Shown here in pieces: positions 53,347 through 63,897 of a DNA stretch of 64,000 bases. Within the stretch, counting starts at the first letter, position 1, and every line of letters begins with the position of its first letter. Made by a program: the position numbers and the translations under genes. The notes under the pieces were generated by a model. The model made no database searches and was not told the origin of the DNA. It worked only from the letters and a program-made list of their open reading frames with translations. Source of the DNA: Cydia pomonella (lineage: Eukaryota; Arthropoda; Insecta; Lepidoptera; Tortricidae); the NCBI RefSeq assembly GCF_033807575.1, contig NC_084729.1:806001-870000 (forward strand), given 5' to 3'.

Positions 53347-53704
53347 TTTGCAAAATTTTATGTGTGTTGTGTAAATATTGTACAGATAGCAAAATAAATT
53401 TTGATTTTTTTATATTCAGAGAGGAAAATGCGCACGATCATCCCTTTTCGACTTAATTTCATTTTATCCATTTACCAAAATTCGCACAACTCAAATCGTA
53501 ACTGTGTCACTGAATACGGACTGAATTCCAGAATGCCTAATTTTAATTCTAATATACCACATTCCTAAAATACTTAAACTTCAAATCAACATCATTGTCA
53601 TAATACCTAAATCACAAATTGCCTACATTTATATACGTAATTAAACTTCTAATAATATATGACTGTTTCTTTTTAATATAATGTATTTTATCGCGTAATT
53701 TAAA
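53347..53704. other. AT-rich DNA, nothing recognised
   Basis: No gene or paired repeat was seen. Confidence 0.35.
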
Positions 53705-53885
53705 AAAATATTACATCCGTCCGGCGCGTATTAAGACACGGCGCGATGCCTTGAACGCAGCCAGCATGGGTCCGTTCCCTAAGACGATCGGGAGCAGAGT
53801 GAGACGGCCGGTGCGCCAGCGCACTCGAACCTAAGCGCGGGCAAAACTGGTGACGCTGTTGTTTCGCCGAACGTACAGTCACGCA
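53705..53885. other. CpG-rich island
   Basis: About 175 bp rich in CG (for example CCGTCCGGCGCGTATTAAGA), in sharp contrast to AT-rich flanks. Possible promoter or 5' exon of the tentative minus gene at 49732-51343, or a repeat. No core promoter pair is evident. Confidence 0.35.
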
Positions 53886-54420
53886 TTGAACAGATTATTT
53901 TTATTTATTTAAACCCTAATTTCTAATGAACTACTCATATTTTGATTAGAGTAAAGTACATCGTTACAATGAGTGCAACATCAAACATTCATTCAGTAAA
54001 TAGTGTGGCCTATTTTACAATGATAACTTTTACAAGCAATAAAAATTACCAATAATTATAAAATACAATTACAAATCAATGAAATATTTTATGTCTCTAA
54101 ATGTGGATTAACACATAAAAACTATGATAAAAATTACAAACAACAAATATTAAAATTCTTTAGAGATGTAAAAGTGTCTAAGTATCAGAGATAAAATTTA
54201 ATTCAAAGGAACGATCATTAAATTATCCTTAGAGATGTAAAGGGTCTCCAAGACTTGAATTCTTATATAAATAAATAAAAAGACAAGAAATTAAATCAGA
54301 CAAGAACCGAATGAAGTGTCTCACGTTAATGCCACTCAAAATTAAAGTTACATACTTATTCATAACATAACATATATGTAGCCCGTGTAAGCTTAAACAG
54401 ACCGGCTCCACAAAGTGCTA
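53886..54420. other. AT-rich DNA, no gene
   Basis: A TTTAGAGATGTAAA-type motif is repeated near 54160 and 54230; otherwise nothing. Confidence 0.35.
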
Positions 54421-54502
54421 TATACATCGTGTACCACTTATACATCGCGTCTGTATTACACCGTGAACCTATACATTGTTCCTTTTATACACCGTGTACC
54501 AG

Positions 54503-54577
54503 TTATGCGCCGAAGCCGAGAATCATAGCGAGGATCCAAGGTATGTAGAGAGCGACATAGCTTCGTCTGTTATCCAT
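54503..54577 (-). other. 24-codon ORF in the 3' region of the calcium-sensor gene
   Basis: ATG in a good context (CCAAGATGG) opens MDNRRS..., and the rest, RSYVALYIPWILAMILGFGA, is hydrophobic, ending at TAA 54503-54505. The DNA is a diverged copy of the end of the gene's last exon (54645-54710) in another frame, so it may be only a duplication by-product. Confidence 0.25.
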
Positions 54578-54669
54578 CTTGGACCTCTACATCGTGTGTC
54601 TGTTATCATCTGTTTTACACCGTGCACTTGACCATACATCATGTACCTGTTATGCGCCGAGGCTGCGGG

Positions 54670-57600
54670 TCACAGCACGGTGTCCAAGGTGTTCAGAGAG
54701 CGACGCAGCGCGGGGTCGCGCGCGCACCAGCGTGCTAGTTCATCGGGGGTCACCACTCCGTCTGCGTTTGTGTCTATCAGCTATGTGTAAAAAGTATATG
54801 ATTTTAATTATAACCAGAATTATTTATAAATATGTGATCCAAGCAGAACACAATGACTGAAAATGCCTTTATTATGCTAAACTTCCATCGCTGTTAACCA
54901 ACTGAGCTACCGACGGTACCAGAAGCGTGTGAATTTTCCCAATTCTTCCTTTTTGTTTACCTTAGAGAGGCACATAGCCACATCTACCGGAAGAATTATC
55001 TATCTCAACGGCACCAGGGTCCCAAGTCATATTGAGAATTCACCAGTAACAACGTGCAAACCCATAATAAACAATTTTTATACGAATTTCAAATTTGACC
55101 TTTAATATAAAAAAATATTACTCTAAATAATGACTATATACTCGTAAAGCAAGTACATAGAACAAACACTATGGTAGAAGTAAGAAAAAAACTCCTATGG
55201 AAGAACAGTTAAAACAGTAAAATATCCAGCTGTCAGATATAAATAACAGTTTCGAATCTCTCCAGAGCCGTTATTGACGGAGTGAAGTGCGCTGTCAATA
55301 TTTGAATTTTTTTTAATTAAATATTCTATGTACAGTCAGCATCAATAGTAGCGGATGAAATAACGTGCCAAAAGTATCTGATAGGTATTCCGGATAACTT
55401 TTCCAAATATAGATAAATCTCTAAAATTTACATTCAAAAGTATATCTTTTACCGTCTTAATTGTTCTACATATAGAACCACCACATTTTGTTAAGTTGTT
55501 ACAGAATGGCAGATACTTTTGAAACCTTGTTTGATCCGCTACTTTTGATGCTGACTGTACTAGGCCACCTATTAAGGTTCTTTGACAGACACTTTCATAA
55601 ACAGACAGCCCAATTCGAACACTGTGATTCAATACAATTCGAAGAATATGTCAGTGTCAATAAATATTATTAAACCAAAAACTTCACATTTGACACTGAC
55701 CGATCGGTATCGTACCGTAGTGGTCTTAGAAGCATTCTTTGAATACGGCCGAGAGAATGTTCTCCTGACCTCTACGAGGATAGTAAGCCATTAAACGAGA
55801 ACTTAATGGCGTACACAGATTATGACAACTTACATGAAAGATCCTGTCGACGTGGTCCTGCGCAGCGGCGGGGTGCGCGGGGGGGAGTGCCGCGGCCCCC
55901 ACCAACTCGTAGATGGCCTGCCATATTCCGTATTATTCCATATTCATTTATTCATAAAATTAAAATTTTACATGTCATTTATTTATTTATTTAATCTTTA
56001 TTGCACAAAAGAAAACCTTATTGTACAAAAGGCGGACTTAATTGGTGTAATATTAATAAGTATGTCAGTTAAATCACAATTCATTGAAATAATTATCATC
56101 AAAAAAAGAGTAAAATAAAAACAATAAATAACACGTAATAAATAATCAATACAATTTACATAGTCAAAATTAAAACATCACATTAAAACTAAATTGAATT
56201 ATTATTATATACCGACATGTCGTAAAATCAAATCCAAAGACAAGTTATGAGGGTTCAAAAAAACGACGAAGCGCTTCAAGAAAACGTAGGTAGTGCCCTT
56301 GCACTTGTTTTGGCGGGGGCACTATCGTACCCCCAGATTAAACGCTTAACGCCGTATACCTCATGGCGACCCTGACAGTCGGCTTGCTCGAGGTGTACGC
56401 CTTAATGGCATGTGCTTCATCGTTTCGGGAGCCGTCCCTAATGGACATTGGGGCATTATCTTATCTATCTTATTAAGCAAGATAAGATAAGACAGTCACC
56501 TGCACGACTTTGATCATCTCCTGCCTGGTAACCCTGCCGTCCCCATCAGCGTCGTACAGTCGGAACACCCACGCTAGTTTCTCCTGCTCGGAGCCTCGAG
56601 CTACGCGGGACAGGATCTCCAGGAACTCCTGGAATTACAGAAAAAAACAAATTACTACACATTTTTAAATAAAAGGGGAAAATGGAACTGCTTCGGGCAA
56701 GACTCGAACTTGTGACCTTTCGGAACACCGGTCCGATTGCTCTTAACCAACCTCAACTTTTTCAATTTCAACATTTATTCAGGAAGTACTGTAAAATGGG
56801 GTGAGTAGGGACAAAACTGTCATTCAAACCTCGATAAAACATTATTTTTTATGTACCAAACAGATTTTTATATATAATAAATGTTCCGGTCGTTTGTATT
56901 TTAGTTTTTTTTTTATGATTTTGTGTAGTTCCATTTCATTACTTTAAAGATAAATACGAGTAGGGGTAAGGAGGGATATCCTACCAAGGTGAATTTTGAA
57001 AATTGTTGGATCGACACTACGGGATTATGAACAATGTAATAGCTTGACTTGTTATTAGAATATATAATTTACGTAGCAGTAACCTGTAAAAACCAACTCA
57101 CCCATCTCATCCCTCCTTACCCCATTTATAACCCAACTGCCCTCGTAATCCCTACTCACCCCATTTTACGGTACCTACGCCACAAGTGCACTTTTACAGG
57201 TACCCAACTGTCCGGTTCCGATTTGATTCATATTTATATATGTTATAGAGTAGTCTAAAATAACGGACACGTATTTTTTTTTAGCTGACCAAACTCATCC
57301 TATTGGGAGAAATTGTCCTCCAAAGTACTAAAAAGTTACGAAATCTTCTAACTCCTATAGAAAGTGATGCTCGAGCAACTTGCCAGTTAATGGCATGTTT
57401 GAGTATAAATATTTGAGAACAGGAAAAAATAATGTACACGTGTTTTGTTATATCTGCATAAACTCAAGTTTTCCTAAAAAAAACACTCGTCTTTATGTGT
57501 AACTTTAGCGATAAAGATATTATAAAACTTCGAATGTCGATTTTTTTAGGAAAAATGAGTTTAAGCAGATATAACAAAACACGTGCTCATTATTTTTTGC

Positions 57601-60600
57601 TGCTTTCAAACATATACTCAAACCAGCCATTAACTAGCAAGTTGCTGGAGCATCACTTTCTATAGGAGTTAGAAGATTTAGTAACTTTTTAGTACTTTGG
57701 TGGACAATTTCTCCTAATAGGTTGAGTTTGGGCAGCTAAAAAAAAAATACGTGTCCTTTATTTTAGACTACTCTATAACATATATAAATATGAATCAAAT
57801 CGGAACCGGACAGTTGGGTACCTTTCCTTGTAAGTATAAAATATATTTTCAACAATAATTTTCGTCTGATGCAGACCCATTATCTAGAACGCTATAGCGT
57901 CAGCAATTTAAAAGAATTGTCCACCTAAAACAAAGAGGTAGTGGAAATGGCAGTCATAGGCAATCGCTCAAGCTATTCAATAAGCGGAAGGTGTGGCCTC
58001 ACTGCGAGCGGAAGCGGTTTTTGGAGTCCGTCAAAGCTACTTGTGTATTGACTTGGCAATCGACAGAAGGTAGTGTTGATGAGCGTTTTCACATTATCCG
58101 ATTCCATATCGGATGTAGGATCCTACGTCCACACATATAAGCACACAAACAAAAATTATCGGTCCGAAAGCTGACGTGGGGTCCGACATGTCCGAAATTA
58201 TCGGAAGTGCCAATCCGATATCGCATATCCGGTGGTCGACAGATATTAGAGAGTGTGGCATGAGAGTGTGGTGGGGAGGCTTTCTGGGTTAAAGTACTTT
58301 TTTGTCATGTAGATTTGTCAAATGAATAAATAAATACAGGAAATAACATATGTTTTACATTTTACTTTTCTCCGATATCGGATTGGACAATGTGAAAACG
58401 CTCTAAGCATCAAATTTGTCTGAAAATATGACGTTTATAGTGATTTTTCTGTACTTTTTATTTAAACAAAATACCTGTCATATTTATAAGCACTTCTATA
58501 AATATATACAAACACAGTGTACGAAATTCTCACTTGTCACCTATCACTTGACATTGACTATTGTCACCCGACATATACCGGCATGGCGAAATAGGGGCCT
58601 GGTCTACAACATTGTTCCTAAATCGAAATAAATAAGACGCAGATATTATAAAAAAAAACCTCCTTTAAAATTTTCGGTGAAATCCGCTCACACTGGGCCA
58701 TACAAACTTAATACCAATTTTTCCAATAGTTGGGAGCCCGCCAGCTTAGTGGGTTCGATTCTCTGTCCAGGCCGTTATTCAGCCCAACTATTGGAAATAC
58801 TAGTGGTTAATACTAGTGGAAATCACGTCTTTGTCTGTTCCATAATCAATATGTCAATATCATAATGTTCAATAAATTTGACGACCGGTTTGGCCTAGTG
58901 GGTAGTGACCCTGCCTACGAAGCTGATGGTCCCGGGTTCAAATCCTGGTAAGGGCATTTATTCGTGTGATGAGCATGGATATTTGTTCCTGAGTCATGGG
59001 TGTTTTCTATGTATTTAAGTATTTATAAATATTTATATATTATATATATCGTTGTCTAAGTACCCTCAACACAAGCCTTATTGAGCTTACTGTGGGACTT
59101 AGTCAATTTGTGTAATAATGTCTTATAATATTTATATTTATTTTATTTATAATGTTAAGTTCTATTGTTATTACATCGTCCTTTTTTAGAAGTAGAAGCA
59201 CATAGTAAATCAGGGATCGGAAACCGGTATTTTTTGTATGGGAACGAAAACGGTATTTTTTCGTTCTTTGTTAATTACTTCATTTCTAATTAGGCAATCT
59301 AATAATACGAAGTCGTTATCTGAAAACACAACTGAGTCCTACATTTAGAGTGTAAAATAAACCGAAATATACGGTTATTTCGATGTTTTTGCAAAAAACC
59401 GGTTCCGATCCCTGTAGTAAATAGCGGCGGCGCGCGCCGGAGCAGAGTCCGCTCAGTACAAAGTGCCATTTTCGCCGCACGCACACAGACGTGACATTTA
59501 CGCACACAGACGTTACATTTACAGGCGTTCTCGGGCACTCTGGGGCAGAGCTTAGTCGGGCTGTGCGCGCGTTGCTCACTTGACGTCCCCGCCGCTACGT
59601 AGGTACCTACTGTCATGTAGGTCAAAATGCAGTCTCTAAGGAATGTAAACATGATAAGATGTATGTATAAATGAATCGATGTATGTACGTCTGTAAACTT
59701 ACATTACCTACTCCTTTTTAAAATTCGTTTTTTTTTATACTACGTCGGTGGCAAACAAGCATACGGCCCGCCTGATGGTAAGCAGTCTCCGTAGCCTATG
59801 TACGCCTGCAACTCCAGAGGAGTTACATGCGCGTTGCCAACCCTAACCCCCTCCCGCCCCTCGTTGAGCTCTGGCAACCTTACTCACCGGCAGGTACACA
59901 ACACTATGAGTAGGGTCTAGTGTTATTTGGCTGCTGTTTTCTGTAAGGTGGAGGTACTTCCTCAGTTGGGCTCTGCTCTAGATCTGGAATGACATCCACT
60001 GGCTGTGCCCTACCACACAAAGCGAGATGACATTCACAATGCCCATACCTCTCTTATGGACGTAGTTTAAGGACGTACCCGGGTCAATTAATACAGAAGC
60101 AACCCTAGTGAGCCGGGAAAGTTTAGGTATGTATTTTCAAGAACGGCGGGAACGTACCTTCTGTTTATATTTTATTTTGTGCTAATACGAAATAAAGTGA
60201 CCAAGTTTAGGATTAAATTAATGACGCGGAAGCAGTGCTAGGTAATTTTTTAGGGTTTCGTATTTACCTAGAAACTCTTATAGTTTCGCGATGTCCCTTT
60301 GTCTGAGGCTTTGTTCCGTGATCGTCAGCGCGACAGAACGGTAAAATAAAAATGAATAGTGTTAAAACACTACAAAATTACGCTTTCGTGTTCAAAGTCC
60401 ATTATTTGACCTTTCTCACAAGTGCAAACACGACTATGATACGATATTCCATCATGGAATGCCAGTGCCTATCTTTCGGCTTCATCATCAGACCTTGAAA
60501 CCTAATCGTGGTCAAAGTTCATTACAAAACCTTTCTAACAAATCCAAACACAGCTATGATACGATGTTCCACCATGAAGTTCCAGTTCATATCTTCCGGC

Positions 60601-61875
60601 TCCATCATCAGATCAGTTCGACAGTACCAAATTATTGTATTGTCATCAGAACTATATACAGCTGCCAATTTTCATGACGCTACGATCCTTGGAAGATGGT
60701 TAAATTAGTTACCTTAGATTCCATTACATAGTTACATACAGGTCGACCTAATAAAAGTGTGTTAAAAACCATATATATTTTTGTTTTTATTTTACCTACT
60801 TACTTACAAAATGATTATTTTTTTTGCTTTGACCTAATAGTGTGGGATCGTTGGATAGATCTTTCAAAACGAACATGGACCTTTAAACAATTTTTTTTGA
60901 TAACACCAACAACAACATGTTGGGAAATAAACGCTCTGGAGGAAAAAAACTGGGGGGACAGTTTTTTTCCCTTTAACTTTTGAACCAAGGGTCCAAAAAA
61001 TATGAATAAAAATCGTGAAACAAATATAGCCATCATGATCGGTTCAGTCGTTTTTGAGTTATTGCAAAAATCTTCTCTTAGTAAAGAGAAGTCTTCTTAG
61101 CAAAGGGTACCTCCCTTAAGCTTGTATTATACATGATAATAGCCTCCGTTTGGCCTATTTTGACCGAATGGTAACTACGAAACCCTACACTGAGCATGGC
61201 CTGACATGCTCATGGTCGATTTTTAGGGTTCCGTACCCAAATGGTCAAACGGGACCCTATTACTGAGACTCCGCTATCTGTCCGTCCGTCCGTCTGTATC
61301 TCATGAACTGTGATAGTTAGCCAGTTGAAATTTCTACAGATTGTGTATTTCTGTTGCCGCTATAACAACAAATACTAAAAAAGGAATAATATAAATATTT
61401 CTTTCCAATCTCGAGGTTCTCATCCAATCACCGTAGTTAAGCAACGTCGGGCGGGGTCAGTTCTTGGATGGGTGAGCGTTTTTATAGATAATGGTACGGA
61501 ACCCTTCCTGTGTGAATATAAGAGGCAAACGAACATATAAGAAGCAGTCGCCCATGGACATCTGCAACACCACTTGCAACGCACTTACAAGCCCTCGGAT
61601 TTTCTTGAAGGTTCGAAGGTCGTATCGGTCCGCACCGCAGGCGACAGTTCATTTCACTGTAGCTGTGCGAGGCAGGAGATTTCTGGAGAAACGTACAGTT
61701 GAGGACTGCCAATCACCTTGGTGAAGATGGACAAGTTGACCTCCTCTACTCCTGCTAAATAAATAAGTAACCAATGTATATTAAAATTATTAACTAATAC
61801 TAACCTCAAAGTTAATTTTCCCGCTCTGTTTGTGTTTGACAGTATTGAACACGAGCTGGGCGTACTGCGTTGCGT
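54670..61875 (-). CDS. EF-hand calcium sensor, NCS/Kv-channel-interacting (KChIP-like), last four exons
   Basis: Exons in order: 61805-61875, 56500-56628, 55834-55917, 54670-54780 (stop TGA 54670-54672), all with GT/AG borders and matching phases; 131 residues visible. Exon 1 of these: YAQLVFNTVKHKQSGKINFE, aligning with EF-hand 2, where canonical Asp positions are K, K and S, so it probably does not bind calcium. EF-hand 3: RLYDADGDGRVTRQEM, canonical. EF-hand 4: LIDTNADGVVTPDELARWCA, canonical. The segment IKVVQ-AIYELVGA and HVDRIF match NCS/KChIP linkers, as does the short C-terminus SLNTLDTVL. The myristoylation/N-terminal region and EF-hand 1 are off the right edge. Family role: calcium-dependent regulation of channels or kinases in neurons. 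Frequenin-like origin is less likely given the C-terminus. Introns of 0.7-5.2 kb hold many MITEs, SINEs and LINE ends. Confidence 0.92.
54885..54935 (-). pseudogene. tRNA-like 5' half
   Basis: CGTCGGTAGCTCAGTTGGTT on the minus strand is a tRNA-type A-box arm, but no anticodon arm or B box follows. A tRNA pseudogene or SINE head remnant. Confidence 0.45.
55333..55557. mobile_element. MITE 'M3', 225 bp, TA duplication
   Basis: Ends CAGTCAGCATCAATAGTAGC and GCTACTTTTGATGCTGACTG, TA on both sides. Further inner pairing through AAAAGTATCTG. In the last intron of the calcium-sensor gene. Confidence 0.88.
55972..56050 (-). repeat. LINE 3' tail (as at 8020)
   Basis: TTTATTTATTTAATCTTTAT and AAGGCGGACTTAATTGG. 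Confidence 0.55.
56690..56755 (-). pseudogene. tRNA-like fragment with B box
   Basis: Minus strand: GGTTGGTTAAGAGCAATCGG and ACAAGTTCGAGTCTTGCCCG resemble tRNA D- and T-arms. No acceptor-stem pairing is evident; a SINE head or tRNA pseudogene. Confidence 0.45.
56789..57171. mobile_element. TIR element 'P', TA duplication
   Basis: Ends CTGTAAAATGGGGTGAGTAG and CTACTCACCCCATTTTACG; TA flanks at 56787-56788 and 57172-57173. A lone end is at 6300-6364. Confidence 0.82.
57203..57818. mobile_element. Long near-perfect palindromic element, 616 bp
   Basis: Ends CCCAACTGTCCGGTTCCGAT and ATCGGAACCGGACAGTTGGG, TA on both sides. Each arm is about 280 bp with an approximately 55-60 bp loop near 57490-57540. 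No coding capacity. Separated from element P by only about 30 bp. Confidence 0.9.
57823..58080. other. No gene seen
   Basis: Intron DNA of the calcium-sensor gene without recognisable element. Confidence 0.35.
58081..58403. mobile_element. TIR element with GAGCGTTTTCACATT ends
   Basis: GAGCGTTTTCACATTATCCG and ACAATGTGAAAACGCTC are inverted, then ATCGGA/TCCGAT-rich arms. A common-looking lepidopteran MITE. Confidence 0.8.
58680..58830 (+). repeat. Hairpin with tRNA-like B box
   Basis: TTCCAATAGTTGGGAG pairs with CCCAACTATTGGAAAT around GTGGGTTCGATTCTCTG. Possibly a SINE head fragment. Confidence 0.4.
58879..59140 (+). mobile_element. SINE 'A', full copy
   Basis: GACCGGTTTGGCCTAGTGGG to the TATTTATATTTA tail; nearly identical to 41263 and 45612 copies. 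Confidence 0.9.
59211..59414. mobile_element. TIR element, ACCGGTT family
   Basis: CAGGGATCGGAAACCGGTAT and AAACCGGTTCCGATCCCTG are inverted ends. Related to 27434-27752. Confidence 0.8.
59420..59600. other. GC-rich island in calcium-sensor intron
   Basis: Contains GCGGCGGCGCGCGCCGG and an 18-bp direct duplication (CACACAGACGTNACATTTAC). Could be an alternative promoter or first exon for the minus-strand gene; nothing proves it. Confidence 0.35.
59737..60083 (-). repeat. Repeat 'R', full copy 4
   Basis: Minus copy from the T-run and TACTACGTCGGTGGC to GGACGTACCCGGGTC. Confidence 0.85.
60250..61085 (-). repeat. Repeat 'S', long variant, broken into two
   Basis: 60250-60340 (TTAGGGTTTCGTA ... 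GTTCCGTGATCGTC) and about 60800-61085 (GGTCCAAAAAATATGAA) are the two ends of one minus copy; about 450 bp of other repeat DNA lies between. Confidence 0.6.
60391..60632 (+). repeat. Diverged tandem duplication, about 121 bp
   Basis: CTATGATACGATATTCCATC / CTATGATACGATGTTCCACC and CGGCTTCATCATCAGA / CGGCTCCATCATCAGA are paired at constant spacing; continues into the repeat matching 50072-50215 in inverse orientation. Confidence 0.65.
61222..61507 (-). repeat. Repeat 'S' carrying a 5S rRNA piece
   Basis: TTAGGGTTCCGTACCC at the left and GATAATGGTACGGAACCCTT at the right are family ends; 61415-61478 replaces the normal interior. Confidence 0.78.
61415..61478 (+). pseudogene. 5S rRNA fragment (internal promoter region)
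   Basis: GTAGTTAAGCAACGTCGGGC and AGTTCTTGGATGGGTGA match the A-box and C-box of eukaryotic 5S rRNA, with the intervening sequence colinear over about 62 nt. The 5' and 3' stems are absent. Confidence 0.85.
61500..61665 (-). pseudogene. LINE 3' end, family J
   Basis: CGCCCATGGACATCTGCAAC ... CTTGAAGGTTCGAAGGTCG ... CCGCAGGCGACAGTTCATT is the reverse complement of the 39937-40145 type. It lies about 140 bp from the exon at 61805. Confidence 0.65.
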
Positions 61876-62099
61876 CTGAAAAAAAAAACTCGCTATAACA
61901 AGTTCTGCATAGCAACGTGCCAAAGGGGATTTCCAAAAATATTAAAGTTCTTGTGAAATATTCTCGGTACTTTTTTCTGCACGTTTGTTCAATCAATCAT
62001 CTTTTCGTGTTATGGCTCCATCAAGGTGTTGATGATTCGGCCAATGTCGAGGTTGGATCAGACACGGCTAGTTCCACGTTTGTTGCCAAACCTTCTTAC

Positions 62100-62270
62100 A
62101 GTTTTATTTTTTATTTTATTTATTCAGGATTACAACAGCTTATAATAATTACATGTGCAATTTTAAATTTTAAGTGTATAAAGCCAATTACAGTAATCCA
62201 CAAGGTCAAATCGTGATATAAGTAAATAGTTAAGAAGGTAGTTACAGAATAGTAGGCATACATTAGTGAA
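62100..62270 (-). repeat. LINE-like 3' tail
   Basis: TTTTATTTATTCAGGATTAC on plus resembles other minus LINE tails with a T-rich start; no coding part. Confidence 0.4.
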
Positions 62271-62969
62271 CATGATTGAGCACTTACTGAGACACAATTA
62301 GCTAATCAAATATATAAAAAGAACCTTTTTTATACTCTGATTAATTATTGAATTGAATATTGAGGTAGGCAATATATTATAAAACAATATTTCAATATTA
62401 TGTGTAAGCTAGGTCTAGAACCAGTACGGATATTTATGTCTACGTATATATAGGAGTGTGTGTGTGTGTGTATGTAATTACATAATTTTAATTAGTTATA
62501 TAATAAGTTGATTAAGATACCATGAGTAGAAACGCTCAATTATACCATAGCAAGTTACCGATACAATGCATTCTACTGATTACCCCGGCTAGTAGCCGAT
62601 ACAACCTTTATTATTTTAGATTTGAATAAGTGTTTGGATCCGAGAAACAAATCGATTAGTTTTGATTTACATGACATTTGAAATAGAGGACAGTGAGTGT
62701 AAATATGAAATAAAATTCGTTAAGAACATTGACTAATCATTAGTATTCTAAACGGGTACTTTCTACGTCGAAACTTGCTTGAGAATTTGGAAATTTTGAT
62801 AATTTACGGCAACTTGCACATTGTTATAGTCTGTATCTTTAGGTTGGTTAATAAAAGAATGTACTTATACAAACCACATTTAGGTAGGTATTTTATTGGG
62901 CAAGAAAAATTTTCAACTCAATTAATTTAACTCCGAGCCAAAACTTACAGAAGTTTTACTACGACATTA
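62271..62969. other. No gene; (GT)n and isolated element 'C' end
   Basis: A GTGTGTGTGTGTGT run at about 62458 and a lone TAGTCTGTATCTTTAGG terminus near 62826. I looked for the missing upstream exon of the calcium-sensor gene and did not find it. Confidence 0.4.
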
Positions 62970-62974
62970 CTAAC

Positions 62975-63515
62975 TCAACGTTACAACGAAGCTGTTGTAG
63001 CACAATGCACTTGAGGTCCAGAGCAGGCTGGGAAAATGGCAAGAAAAGCTGGAAAGTGTGGGACTGAAAATAAGCAGAACCAAAACGGAGCATATATTCT
63101 GCGATTTCGGTGGTTTATCTAGTTTTTCCCGTATTGCCTTCGATGGTGTATTCCTACGAGTCTGCTCCGATTTCCGGTACCTTGGGTAATTGATCCAAAG
63201 TGACGGCAACATCGACCGTGACGTGAAAAATAGAATAAATGCGGGATGGATGAAATGGCGACAGGTCTCTGGAACAACTTGCGATCCATGAATGCCCCTT
63301 AAACTTAAGGGGAGTATCTACAGGACGATCGTGAGACCTGTTGTAATGTATGGATCAGAATGCTGGGCGACGAAAGTGATGGATGAAAGAAGAGTGCACG
63401 CAGCGGAAATGAGAATGTTGGGATGGATGTGTGGAGTGACGAGAAAGGATCGGATTAAGAATGAGTATATAAGGGGAACGCTATATTCTCCCTATAAATT
63501 CATAGATTGACTTGG
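62975..63515 (+). pseudogene. Decayed LINE reverse transcriptase, C-terminal part
   Basis: EKLESVGLKISRTKTEHIFC, FRYLG, DGNIDRDVKNRINAGWMKWR, and then a frame from 63292 with IYRTIVRPVVMYGSECWATK and AAEMRMLGWMCGVTRKDRIK. These are the thumb and post-RT pattern of an insect LINE, with several stops and shifts. Confidence 0.78.
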
Positions 63516-63890
63516 CGATCGCAAATATCGCAATAAACAATCTAATTTATTATAATATGTATTCGTTGTGAGATAAATTGGGTTTTCATGCGATCTTAAG
63601 ATCGAGTAGATTTATCAATTCCGAGCCGATTTCAACATGAAAATAGTTTTCGTTGAAATAAAGAATCCCTTCTATCCCACCTACTAATATTACGAATGAA
63701 TGAGGAAGTAATCCTATCTCCCTGTATGTTACCTCCTCACGCTTAAATTGCTGAACCGATTTAGATGAAATTTGGTATGAACATTTTGTTATGTATGTAT
63801 GTTTTTGTTAATTTTAACAAATGTTTGCGTTTATGTATTAAAGCCAAATGAGAATATTTTCAGTTAAATTATTGTAAGACGTGTAAGTGA
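63516..63890. repeat. Repeat-derived DNA
   Basis: CACCTACTAATATTACGAAT and GCTGAACCGATTTAGATGAA are phrases of a very common insect interspersed repeat. No gene. Confidence 0.45.
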
Positions 63891-63897
63891 CGTGGAA

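Noticed and set aside
54885..56755. tRNA genes at 54885-54935 and 56690-56755
   Set aside because: Each has only one promoter box and no foldable acceptor stem; treated as pseudogene/SINE remnants.
59299..59652. 117-codon minus ORF spanning a GC-rich islet
   Set aside because: It overlaps the end of a TIR element and an 18-bp duplication; no start or splice evidence.
61415..61478. Functional 5S rRNA gene
   Set aside because: About half of the 120-nt gene is missing, including both terminal stems.
62970..63212. Minus ORF of 80 codons as missing exon of the calcium sensor
   Set aside because: It is antisense to a LINE reverse-transcriptase relic and has no EF-hand features.
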